Assembly (NCBI GenBank): GCA_900660155.1
Contig: CABFPE010000216.1
Coordinates: forward strand, 276,250-340,249
Direction of reading: 5' to 3'
Length of the DNA stretch: 64,000 nt
From: Hofstenia miamia
Lineage: Eukaryota; Xenacoelomorpha; Acoela; Hofsteniidae
The notes beneath the pieces were generated by a model, which was not told the DNA's origin, did no database searches, and saw nothing but the letters and a program-made list of their open reading frames with translations. How positions within the stretch are numbered: position 1 is the stretch's first letter; the number at the start of each line of letters is the position of its first letter. This document shows positions 22,918 to 32,768 of the stretch, piece after piece. The position numbers and the translations under genes are program-made.

Positions 22918-24040
22918 TATGAAGAACTAGTAGCATTGCAAATGTTACCACAGAAATGCGTTTATTACTTAAGACAAGATAAGAATTTTATTGAATTATA
23001 GATACCATCTATAATAAAAAATGTGGCTAAAATGAATCTTCAATAACATCGCAAGTGTCTGGGTGGGAATATGCTGACTGATGCTCCACCAGTCGCACGT
23101 TTGCCATGGAATTTTCTTTCTGCATAGTTGGTACTAACGAGCATCAAAGAACATAAAGGATGTTTATCATCTGAATCATTTACTTTCTTGAAGAGCGTCG
23201 CATCTGCCGTCTTTATATTATCCCTAATAGTGGTGTATATATCAATGACTTTTAGGTGTGCACTTTTACTTTGCTTTGTATGCTAATTGTCGTCATGTTA
23301 AATTATATAAGAAATTTTTTTTCATATTTAATTTGAAATCCAATTTTGTCTATGTTCGCACTTTTAAATATGTGAATTTGTTAAATATATTGTCTTGTAT
23401 TTTAATTAAACATATAAAACTTTATGAACTTAGTCTATATGATTCTTACAACATGATCGTAAAACGATCATTTTTGTTATAAATTTTTATCAACAGAAGT
23501 AGTTTACTTGACTTGGATGTAATGTCATATATGCATACTCTAAGTTAATATTATAACTATGTATATAGTGCATGTGTAGACATAATTTGCAAATTTTTAA
23601 ATGTATTTCATTTTTATTTGTTCATGGAATATTTTTTACTTTGGAGCTTGGCAATGCGGTTCTTGGGGTAAAAACAATAATTTGTTTTAAAGAAGTTGAA
23701 ACGCCTGTTGCATTGCCAAAAAAATCTATAAAACCGGAAATGACGTGATAAATTGTAAATTTTAAATTTGTTTACAACAGCATAGCTTTGCCCTAATTTC
23801 GTTATGAGAAAAATACGCTGTATTTTAATGCTAAAGCACCAAGGCCGACTTGATTTTGAATCAAGCTTTTGCTGCTGAATTATCCGCTAAATTACTAGAT
23901 AGAAGTGGTCTATCATGTTACTCNTATGAAGAACTAGTAGCATTGCAAATGTTACCACAGAAATGCGTTTATTACTTAAGACAAGATAAGAATTTTATTG
24001 AATTATAGATACCATCTATAATAAAAAATGTGGCCAAAAT
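22918..24040. repeat. Short duplication associated with the single N at 23924
   Basis: 22918-23033 matches 23925-24040 with one visible mismatch (GGCTAAAA versus GGCCAAAA), then the two diverge completely. The second copy starts directly after the N; the first is followed by 890 unmatched bases before the N. This is either an allelic insertion or a join made on a short repeat. Confidence 0.8.
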
Positions 24041-24926
24041 TCCTGCCAATTCGAAATTTGCTACTTGATTAACTGCTTAATTTGGTGTAAGAAAATTTAA
24101 TTTAAAAAGCTATATTTCTCTTGAACATCGTTTTCAAATATAGATAGCAGTTAGCCAGAAAAACCCAAGTCGAAACTGAGCTTAATTTATGGAACCCGCC
24201 GAGCAGTATTTGTAGTCAATGATTCACTTTAGAAATAGATTACTTCAGATAAGAACTTGCCAATAGTTGAATGTGTATAACAATACTCAGTCGTTGACTG
24301 TTCATGGCCTGTCTGCTCAAAATGAACACGTTTTGATCACTAATCATCGATCCCTAAAATTGATTGTCTTACTGACAAATATCCAATGTATAACATTGTT
24401 TTTGCTAACTTTAATTTCAAGAAAGCATTTAAACCACCTGTCATGTTTTTCTAATATTCTTATAGAAAATTATAATATATATGCATAAAAGGTCGTGCGC
24501 GCGATCTCACATAGTCCCATGTCCCCTAACTGGAAATCCTGAATCCGTCTCTGCATATTCATCCCGATTTATATTTTCAGAAATGATATTCTCTCGCTGT
24601 GTTCTAATTTGTAGATTCTATATCAGCTTTGTTTAACTGCAATTATAAGTCCCATGTTGGTCAAATTCTTAATAAATAATTTTTATGTATCCCACTTTGT
24701 AATAATTTCATAGAGTGGTGTTAAAAGCGCATTCAATTTTATGACAAACATGTTCGATATAGAACTGATGAATAAAATATTATGTAATTTTCTATACAAA
24801 ATTGAATGAGATTGTTTAAACTAATAAAATTGATGTTAGCATGATATACAAGTTTGCAATTGCAGTCGTGATTTCGGTCAATTTATTACATTTTGAGGAG
24901 TACTGCAAGGATTGTGAAAATCTTAA
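24041..24926. other. AT-rich stretch without a supported gene
   Basis: Nothing recognisable is seen on either strand. Confidence 0.45.
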
Positions 24927-25154
24927 CTCGATTTAATCAATACCTTTGAAAAATATAAGAAAAAACCTAAATGGCAAAAAGTCAAATTCGTTAGCAATGG
25001 TAGCATTCACACTGAAATCGGAGATGATACTGGCCAGACCTGGCAATTTAGGTATTTGCGTGCCAAATATAATGAAAATATTGACTCGACCCCTAGACAA
25101 TTAGGGATAGCAAACCTTTGCCAACTGTTATCAAGCAACCTAGCAAAATTTTAA
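24927..25154 (+). other. Unrecognised 75-codon open frame without ATG
   Basis: It is open from CTC at 24927 to TAA at 25152, with protein-like composition (KWQKVKFVSNGSIHTEI, GDDTGQTWQFRYLRAKY, TPRQLGIANLCQLL). It has no start codon and no family I know. It could be an exon, a decayed element fragment or chance; open frames of this length are common in such a window. Confidence 0.2.
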
Positions 25155-27107
25155 TTTTTGGATAACCTAGAAAACAAACTTAATTTTATGCATCACATTC
25201 ATTTCTGAATTTATGTTTGGGTGTAGCATTAAACATTAATAATTTGCTGTTAATTGATTAGTTTTTTAAATTCAACTAAGGCACCATTAATCCACAGATT
25301 ACTATAGAACTATTTGAGAATATTGGTGGTAGATCATATAACAAAATATAAATGAAAAATGTTAGATTCCATGTTTTTTCTTTGAATTCTTTTAATCTTT
25401 TAAAAACAAGTAATTTTCTCAAAATAGCTCTCATAATTGAAAACATAGAATATATATATTTTCAATTAATTTATTCTTGAAATAAGCAAACAAGATAGTA
25501 TGGAATCAAAATATATACTGATGTAGGTTATAACTCACTGCTAGTGTAAAATAAGAATATGAAATATTGTTGACTAATAATTTACTAATTTTTATACCTC
25601 GCAATTTTTTGCAGAGTGATTAAAATTTGTTCAGACCCAGCTATTTTATAGTCATTACAAAACTGTTACAAAGTTGTCTGTATAAAGTTTTTGCTATACA
25701 AAGTGGGATTATAATTTTTTTTAGATCATACACCAAAAGAGCTGAAAACTTGAAATAACACTTAAATACATTAGAAGAAATAAAGTTTCAATTAGTTATC
25801 GATAATCATAAAATTAAAAATCCCACATTTGATTAGGGGAAAATCAATCCAGGTCGCACTTTCTATTGCAAAAAGTCTTGATTTTTATAGTACAAAGTGT
25901 AAGCTATATGTATATATTTTTTTCTGGCTCTGTAAATTGAAATAGTATTCATTCTTTCTTTTTTGCAGGGCATAGAGTGCTGGAAGTGCTATTTGCCAAT
26001 AGTATTTTGTTCTACTGTTGGGAATGATTTTAAGAGTATTTTAGTTTTACTTTTTACAATTTTCTATGGTAATGGCAAAGTTATCTTTTAAACATTCTAA
26101 ACAAAATCATCGCTTTTAGAAAATTTGCACTACACGCAGAGGAATTGGTTTTCTTGTTTTTTGAATGGTAAATGTATATCTCAAAACACTTCTGTCTACG
26201 TAGAAAAATTAAGGGTAAAACAGGTATTTTGGATAAGTTGTAAACATGTACAATTGGTTAAACTTGAAGATGCTAAATGCAAATTTCTAATAATTGTCCT
26301 AGGCTAGGGACATTACATTTTATAAATGAATTGTGCATGGAGTTAGGATAAAGTTTTTGACACAGGCATTTGAAAAGTCTTTTAAAGGGACATGTATGAC
26401 TTGGACCATGACCTAGCTCTATGATTCTTAAAAATTTATGGGTTTTTTGGGTGTAAACATGATGAAGTAAAGACTAGTTGAGAATGGAAATTTGTTATTA
26501 AAATTTGTTCCATAACGTTGTTTTGCACTGTTAAATCTTAATGACAATTCAAAAATATAAACTTGAAATATTTTCCTATCTACACCAAGAAAAAAATGTT
26601 AAGGTTTCAATAAATTTCAAGAGATAGCCTGGTAGAAAGAATGGATGGCCATTCTGGAGTTTTCACGGGTCAAAGTTCAAGTCAATAACATATGTATACC
26701 ATTGTGCGCCAGTGGTTCCACCCTTTATGAAAAACTTTGGATTTTAGTGTCTTCTCTAACCCTCAACTAACAGACATCCGTCCTAATGGGTTCTAGGATT
26801 AGAGCTTACCTAGCTTTTTCAATTTTTTATACTAATAATACATTTTTTAAACATATACATACATGTTCCATTGCCTAAAACCCAAGAATTTTGAATTTTT
26901 GGACAAGATTACTAGAATTAGGTTTAATTTTGTGACACATGTTTAGGCATTTTCTAAAAAATATCATTTTATTATGTACATATATGCCTATTCCAATGCA
27001 TATTGCCTCACTTTATTAAATTATTTTTATAGCTTACATTTTTTTGCATTTAAGAGTATTTTGATATATTTTCAAACATTTAATAATCACAATTTATCAT
27101 TAAGACT
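25155..27107. other. AT-rich stretch without a supported gene
   Basis: No gene or terminal-repeat element is recognised. Short open frames here lack motifs. Confidence 0.45.
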
Positions 27108-27265
27108 CAGGTTTTAGGTTTAGGCTTTGGCGTGGATTTGTAAATTTTGCATAGGGCTTTCGTCTATAAAATTATGAAGAAATGAGGTTTTAGGTTTTGA
27201 TTTCGGAAAAGTGGATTTGTGAGCGTGGCCTAGGATTCCGGTCTATATTATAAGAAAGAGGTAGG
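27108..27265. repeat. Two degenerate tandem units next to the LINE-A 5' junction
   Basis: Two units of about 75 bp share AGGTTTTAGGTTT, GTGGATTTGT and CGTCTATA/GGTCTATA at corresponding spacing. They end immediately upstream of the truncated 5' end of LINE-A. Confidence 0.45.
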
Positions 27266-27283
27266 TTTTTCTGTAGGTTTTAA

Positions 27284-27850
27284 GATTTCATTACAATTGG
27301 TCGTAACGATATAATGCAGAATAAATCGAATTTTACAGAAAAGTATACAAATTTAATTGAAGCTGTTAAGACTACTTTTGAAAATGCAAAAGTATTTCTT
27401 GGAGAACTTGCGCCATTTGTATTCAATCGCCACCTCAACAGTAAAGCATTCGAACTGAACACTCTTCTGCACCAAAACTCCAAATCACTAGGATACTTTG
27501 TTTTCCCGAACTGTAACTCTTTTATTTTGAATGCCCTGCCGAACCCAAGGCTATTCGCACGCGACAACATTCACTTTTCGAAGGCTGGTTATGCAACTCT
27601 TGCAAAACTAATCAAAGAATTCTTTGGTGCCCCTCGATCCGGACGAGCTTCGTTTCACAAACCTCAAAGCGCGAACCGTTCCTTTTATACACCGCCTAAT
27701 TATCGCCACTTTCTAATTAATCAAACGCAACAAAAATCACCGACGTACGCTCGCTTATACTCAGAAGTTGCCGCTTTACCACCGCAGTTATCACCAAGTG
27801 AAATTTCACAGTTAAGAAATTTACTAGTTTTATCTAATAATGCATATTAA
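27284..27850 (+). CDS. LINE-A ORF1, SGNH/esterase C-terminal part
   Basis: The open frame begins with DFITIGRNDI; IGRND corresponds to the G-x-N-D block of SGNH hydrolases. VFLGELAPF follows at the position of the next core strand, and DNIHFSKAGYATLAKLI supplies the final D-x-x-H catalytic block. The nucleophile block (GDS) is lost to 5' truncation; the first in-frame ATG is at 27314. The C-terminus is basic and Gln/Pro-rich, suggesting nucleic-acid binding. CR1/L2 ORF1 esterases are thought to help ribonucleoprotein assembly. The stop at 27848-27850 overlaps the ORF2 start by 11 bases. Confidence 0.8.
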   Translation, partial: DFITIGRNDIMQNKSNFTEKYTNLIEAVKTTFENAKVFLGELAPFVFNRHLNSKAFELNTLLHQNSKSLGYFVFPNCNSFILNALPNPRLFARDNIHFSKAGYATLAKLIKEFFGAPRSGRASFHKPQSANRSFYTPPNYRHFLINQTQQKSPTYARLYSEVAALPPQLSPSEISQLRNLLVLSNNAY

Positions 27851-30800
27851 TTTACTATATAAAGTAATTGTAAAATCCAGGTTAAGAATACGTCTACATC
27901 TAACCGAAATGAAATGGACTCTTATTATGTTAAGCTTTAAAAAATGCCTCTTCTATGCCTTGATATTATTTTATCTTCTCTCTTCACAGGGAATAGAAAA
28001 AAACCCGGGTCCTAACATTTTTTATGAAGCATTTGCCTCAAAACTAAACACCAGTAATTCGATTAATTATATCCACATTAATTTTCAGAATCTAGCTGCT
28101 AAATACCACCAATTTAGACAGTTTATGGCAAATTTCCAAAATGAAACTATCATAGGAATTTCAGAAACTTGGTTGTGTAACGATGACCCTGATTCAAATT
28201 GGTCATTTGATAGTTCGATTTACAAATTATTTCGTAGGGATAGAGCTTTAAATAATTTCTTAGAAAAGGTCAAAGGTGGCGGTGTCTTATTCCTTGTTCC
28301 CAAAATATATAATCCAAAATTCCGACATAATATCGCAAATTGTAATTCTAAATTTGAAAGTTTATGGATTGAATTAAATAATCCAATTAGAACCTCCCAT
28401 TACAAAAAGCAATTACTCAATGTGTCATATTGCCCTTCAAAAAAGTATTTGACAGAATTTATCAAACAAATGGAAACTGAATTATCCATCGCTTGTGCTG
28501 AAAATAAGGATGTTCTCTTGCTCGGAGATTGGAATATTAACTATCTTGTCGGCTCTGAAAAATCAAAATTAGATTCTTTACTAAATGCGTATAATTTGAA
28601 GTCTGCAAACACGAAAATTCCCACTAGACTTACTCATAACTCTCAGACAATAATCGACTACATCATTACATCCGAAATATCTGATTTTAATTTTAAATTT
28701 TACTCAACGGAATGCCCTTTCTCAGATCATTGCATAATATCAATCAGTGTACCTAAGACTAGTGAAAACACATCGAAAACATGGATTACAACCCGTATTC
28801 GAAATAAGGATAATCTAAATAATCTAAAATTAGCACTCCTTTCAAATCAGAACTGGCAATGTGTTTATAAAGCAACCGAACCCAAGGCAATGATGAGTAA
28901 GCTTTTAAAAATTATTGAATATTATGTCAACTTATATTGCCCTGAACAACGTGTTTTATTAAATCCTAATAACTCTAAAGCAAAAGATAACTCAAAAAAT
29001 TCTAAGGAGTGGATTACCGACGACTGTAAAACACTCATTCGCGCGAAAAATCAAGCATATAAAAATTTCTTAAATAACCAATGTGAAGGAAATTTTAACC
29101 GCTACAAGAGAGCTAGAAACATCTGTAACATAGCAAATCGTAAGGCCTATAATACGTACATAAAAAAAGAATATAATGGAATGCTATCCCAAAAATCTAA
29201 ATGGAGTTTTATTCATAATCTGACAAATCGCAATAAACGGGTCACCAATAAGATCATAGCTATAACAGACGACTATGGCAAATTGCAGAAGGATCCTTAT
29301 CACATCTCCAATATTTTAAACAAATCATTCGTAAATTTGGGCAACTATTCTGGGGATAATGTAAAATATATTGAAAATGAAAAGCTTTATGCACACGATT
29401 TTACCTTTAGATTTACGACTAGTTATGAAATGCTCAAAGCCTTAAATAAATTAAAATCCGGCAAATCCAGTGGGCCGTCAAATATTCCCACATGGATACT
29501 TAAGGAAATCGCACACTTAATTAATATTCCTCTTAACTACATTTTTAATGAATGCATTAAATCCAAAACATTCCCAGACTGCTTAAAAGAAGCACATGTT
29601 ACTCCGCTTTACAAAAAAAATGATGAAACATGCCCACTAAATTATAGGCCTATTTCAATCACGACCCCAATAAGTAAAGTTTTTGAAAGACTAATATTCA
29701 ATCAAATGTTCGAGCATATTAAAAAACATAATCGGCTCTCTGCAACCCAATTTGGATTTAGAAGAAGTTTTTCAACGAATGATGCACTTATCCAGGCAAC
29801 AGAGAACTGGCGAAATTCATTGGATGATCAACAATATGTTGCTATTGCATGCTTAGATCTCTCTAAGGCATTTGATTCAATCGACCATGACATACTAATA
29901 AAAAAACTAAAACGTATGGGATTCTCCCTCGATAGTACTAGTTTAATTGCGAGTTTCATAAGTAATAGGAAACAACGAGTTAAAATCAACTCAGTACTTT
30001 CAGACTGGCTGTATATTGAAAAAGGTGTTCCGCAAGGAACCATTCTTGGACCTCTTCTGTTTAATATCTATGTCAATGATATGAACTTTTATACTAATTG
30101 CAATCTTATACAATATGCAGACGATACCTGTATATTTTCCGCCAACAAGTCATTAGATGTTGCAATAAAAAAAGTGGAATCCAACTGCCAGTCACTAAGC
30201 CATTATTTCGCTATGCACAAATTACGCATTAATGCCGAGAAAACGCAATTTTGTATAATGAACCCCTTTTTCAACAATAACTTGCATACAAATAAAAATT
30301 TGACTATAAAAAATGCAATTATTTCTACAAGTGATACTTTCAAATATTTAGGAATAATAATTGACTCAAAACTTTCTTTTTCCGAGCACATTAAATCTAC
30401 ACAGAAAAAAATTGCTGCTGGCATAAGAACTATTTCTCAGGTTGCTGACCTATTACCTCCTCATGCAATAATTCAGCTATTCCACGCATTTGTTATGAGC
30501 CACCTAAATTACGGGAGTGTACTATTTTCAAATTTGAGCACATCATTGATAAATAAACTTCAGCTGCAATATAAATGGGCTTTAAATGTTTGCAAAAGAA
30601 ATTCTAGTAACACCAAAAATTATATTTTGGAAACGTGTCCTTCTCCTCAACAATTAATACAAATCAATATTGCTACATTATTTTTCAAAGCTGCTAACGA
30701 AATTCCGCCTTATGATAAGATAAATCTCCCTGAATTCAAGAAAACTTTCAATAGACGGTCTAAGAAATATGTTGTCACTAGGTTCAGACGTAAAGTCAAA

Positions 30801-30989
30801 GAAAATTCATTTTTAAACGTAGCCACAAGGCAATGGAATAATCTACCTAACGAAATTAAGCATATTACAAAACTGAAAGAATTCCGAAATAGTGTGAAAA
30901 GATTTATTCTTAAGCAAAAATTCATCTCAGGAAGATCTTGGACAGGGTACAAATTCTATAATAGCAATTACACAATTACTAGAATGTAG
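27840..30989 (+). CDS. LINE-A ORF2: 2A-like leader, AP endonuclease, reverse transcriptase
   Basis: 1,049 uninterrupted codons. Residues 1-50 are a basic then strongly hydrophobic leader (CLFYALILFYLLSS), followed by GIEKNPGP at 51-58, a 2A-like ribosome-skipping motif. The endonuclease has ISETWL, GDWNINYL and SDHCIIS, the Glu, Asp/Asn and SDH catalytic blocks. The reverse transcriptase shows NYRPISIT, FGFRRSFSTNDAL, CLDLSKAFDSIDHD, GVPQGTILGPLLFN, QYADDTCIF (catalytic YADD) and KYLGIIID. No RNase H domain is seen. Start is ATG 27840, overlapping ORF1 as ATGCATATTAA, an arrangement that suggests termination-reinitiation. The protein would nick target DNA and copy the RNA in the nucleus (target-primed reverse transcription). 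Confidence 0.93.
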   Translation: MHINLLYKVIVKSRLRIRLHLTEMKWTLIMLSFKKCLFYALILFYLLSSQGIEKNPGPNIFYEAFASKLNTSNSINYIHINFQNLAAKYHQFRQFMANFQNETIIGISETWLCNDDPDSNWSFDSSIYKLFRRDRALNNFLEKVKGGGVLFLVPKIYNPKFRHNIANCNSKFESLWIELNNPIRTSHYKKQLLNVSYCPSKKYLTEFIKQMETELSIACAENKDVLLLGDWNINYLVGSEKSKLDSLLNAYNLKSANTKIPTRLTHNSQTIIDYIITSEISDFNFKFYSTECPFSDHCIISISVPKTSENTSKTWITTRIRNKDNLNNLKLALLSNQNWQCVYKATEPKAMMSKLLKIIEYYVNLYCPEQRVLLNPNNSKAKDNSKNSKEWITDDCKTLIRAKNQAYKNFLNNQCEGNFNRYKRARNICNIANRKAYNTYIKKEYNGMLSQKSKWSFIHNLTNRNKRVTNKIIAITDDYGKLQKDPYHISNILNKSFVNLGNYSGDNVKYIENEKLYAHDFTFRFTTSYEMLKALNKLKSGKSSGPSNIPTWILKEIAHLINIPLNYIFNECIKSKTFPDCLKEAHVTPLYKKNDETCPLNYRPISITTPISKVFERLIFNQMFEHIKKHNRLSATQFGFRRSFSTNDALIQATENWRNSLDDQQYVAIACLDLSKAFDSIDHDILIKKLKRMGFSLDSTSLIASFISNRKQRVKINSVLSDWLYIEKGVPQGTILGPLLFNIYVNDMNFYTNCNLIQYADDTCIFSANKSLDVAIKKVESNCQSLSHYFAMHKLRINAEKTQFCIMNPFFNNNLHTNKNLTIKNAIISTSDTFKYLGIIIDSKLSFSEHIKSTQKKIAAGIRTISQVADLLPPHAIIQLFHAFVMSHLNYGSVLFSNLSTSLINKLQLQYKWALNVCKRNSSNTKNYILETCPSPQQLIQINIATLFFKAANEIPPYDKINLPEFKKTFNRRSKKYVVTRFRRKVKENSFLNVATRQWNNLPNEIKHITKLKEFRNSVKRFILKQKFISGRSWTGYKFYNSNYTITRM

Positions 30990-31112
30990 ACTTATTCTTA
31001 GCCTTCTTAGCAATGTATAGGTTTGTAAATAGTATGATTTTGTTTTATTTTTATTTTTAATGACGCTATTTTGAGAAGCCATCAGTTTGTATTAATTGCT
31101 TTACCTTCTCTT

Positions 31113-31154
31113 AATAAAGATTGTCTTATCTTATCTTATCTTATCTTATCTTAT
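31113..31154 (+). repeat. LINE-A poly(A) signal and (TTATC)n tail
   Basis: AATAAA at 31113 is followed by GATTG and about five TTATC units, ending in TTATTTAGG. This marks the 3' end of the element. Confidence 0.75.
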
Positions 31155-32040
31155 TTAGGACTATGCATATATAATACTAAATACGCATTTCATTGTTGGT
31201 CTTTTCTGAGAATAACGGAAAAAACGATCTGTGCTTGGGAAGAATGGTTCTGGAATTGAAAAGAATGGTATCCCTACAGCTTCCAATCCCTATGGGCCCT
31301 CCTTTAAATAGTTTTACACAAAACCCAAATCGATGCATCATTCAAAAAATATATAATCCGGTGTAAATCTGGAAAAAAGAAGAATGATCCAGAAAAAAGA
31401 AGAATGAACCAGTATTAGAGTTAATTCAATTTGGGTGTAAATACACTCAATAATTGTGTGTTGTCCAAATTGGAGTAGGTATGGTATCCCTAAATCATCC
31501 GCTTTGAAGTCACTGTTTTAAAGAGATGCAATACAGGCTGGGCAATCCCAGAGAACAGGCCGAAATCTTTGGTAAATAGTTCTAGAAACTTCAGTCGTTT
31601 ATCACCAATTCTTCTAAATTCAGATGCATTTAACTGAAATTCAATCTTTTCCCAAGATAGAAGTTTTCAATTTAACAATAGTCCAAAATATTGTAACATG
31701 TTGAATTGGGTTGTAGCATCAAATACTTCTAATCTAAATATTCTACACCATCACATATGCTTGCACTCATACATTTAACTTCAAATGTTTTATACAAACT
31801 AAGGAAGGGAATTGATCAAAATCTGAAATTTCAATTCATTTCTTAAATTTTTCTAAATTTAAATTTCCTACAAATGATTCTCCTATTTAAGTTTTTCTTG
31901 ATCGCAAGAATGATTTTGGTATGTTCTCAGAAAAAAAATAAGTGAGATAATGTGGTGGAAGAACTAATTGAATGCATGATTTACATGTACATTGCACTGA
32001 CTTGAATTAAAATTATAAATTAAAATAATATTCTGTTATT
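31155..32040. other. Spacer between LINE-A and LINE-B
   Basis: About 0.9 kb of AT-rich sequence with no recognised gene or element. An (AT)n run starts at about 32041. Confidence 0.5.
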
Positions 32041-32062
32041 CATATATATATATATATATCAA

Positions 32063-32767
32063 ATCAAAATAATAGCGGTAGACATTATTAACCAAAAATG
32101 CTGTTTTCATTCATACTATGGAAAGAACACAATTGAACTCATAGATGTTGTGAAATCATATGAAAAAATCGACATTGATACGGTAATTCTGAACACTGGG
32201 ATAATTGAAGCTCTAAACTGTAAAGAAGAGAAATTAAGTGCTATGCAAAATTTCAAGAAGAACGTTTTGGACTTAATGGACGAGGTAGAGCAAAAATTTT
32301 CCCCAAAGCAGATTGTACTCTCTGAAATTACGCCCGTAACGAAAGAAGAGAGCTTACCTCAAAACAAATTTATATATTATTTTAATTTAGTGCTTAACAA
32401 AATCTCCGAAAATAACAGAAAAGTTAAAATTATCAAGTTTTTTGAGAGTTTTCTTGTTGGTGAAGGAAATATACAAATAAAAAGAAGTCTTCTAGCAAAA
32501 GACGGAATACATCTCTCTCGGAAAGGAATCTCTGTAGTTGTAAAAGCAATAAAGATATTCTTCAATCATTATGAGATGATTCACAGGAAAATGAACTTAA
32601 TGCGATACCAAAGTACACAAAATCAACAGAGACCTTTCAGATCAGTCCTTACGGATCCTGGCTGGAGCTACAAAAAAGCACTGGAAGGGAACACCAAAGC
32701 CCTTGAAGATTCAACAAAAGAGGACTTAAAACAACTACTGAAGAAACTTCTTGAAAAACTCAATTAA
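32063..32767 (+). CDS. LINE-B ORF1, SGNH/esterase part
   Basis: The frame opens right after the microsatellite and reads CCFHSYYGKNTIELIDVV, then DTVILNTG (the GTND-like block, though with G-I-I-E), IVLSEITPV and DGIHLSRKGISVVVKAI, the catalytic D-x-x-H. Its N-terminus is missing because of 5' truncation. The C-terminus is Lys/Leu-rich and possibly helical (KEDLKQLLKKLLEKLN). The stop at 32765-32767 is one base before the ORF2 ATG (TAAGATG), compatible with termination-reinitiation. Confidence 0.75.
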   Translation: MKIIAVDIINQKCCFHSYYGKNTIELIDVVKSYEKIDIDTVILNTGIIEALNCKEEKLSAMQNFKKNVLDLMDEVEQKFSPKQIVLSEITPVTKEESLPQNKFIYYFNLVLNKISENNRKVKIIKFFESFLVGEGNIQIKRSLLAKDGIHLSRKGISVVVKAIKIFFNHYEMIHRKMNLMRYQSTQNQQRPFRSVLTDPGWSYKKALEGNTKALEDSTKEDLKQLLKKLLEKLN

Positions 32768-32768
32768 G

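Larger units (their letters stand above)
27278..31154 (+). mobile_element. LINE-A: CR1/L2-group non-LTR retrotransposon, 5' truncated, ORF2 intact
   Basis: It contains the 3' part of ORF1, a complete ORF2, a short 3' UTR with AATAAA at 31113-31118, and a 3' tail of (TTATC)n at about 31127-31153. A short tandem-repeat tail instead of poly(A), and an esterase-type ORF1, are typical of the CR1/L2 group. The 5' end is cut inside ORF1: the frame opens just before DFITIGRNDI at about 27284. No target duplication is visible, as is usual for this group. The fully open ORF2 implies a recent insertion. Confidence 0.9.
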
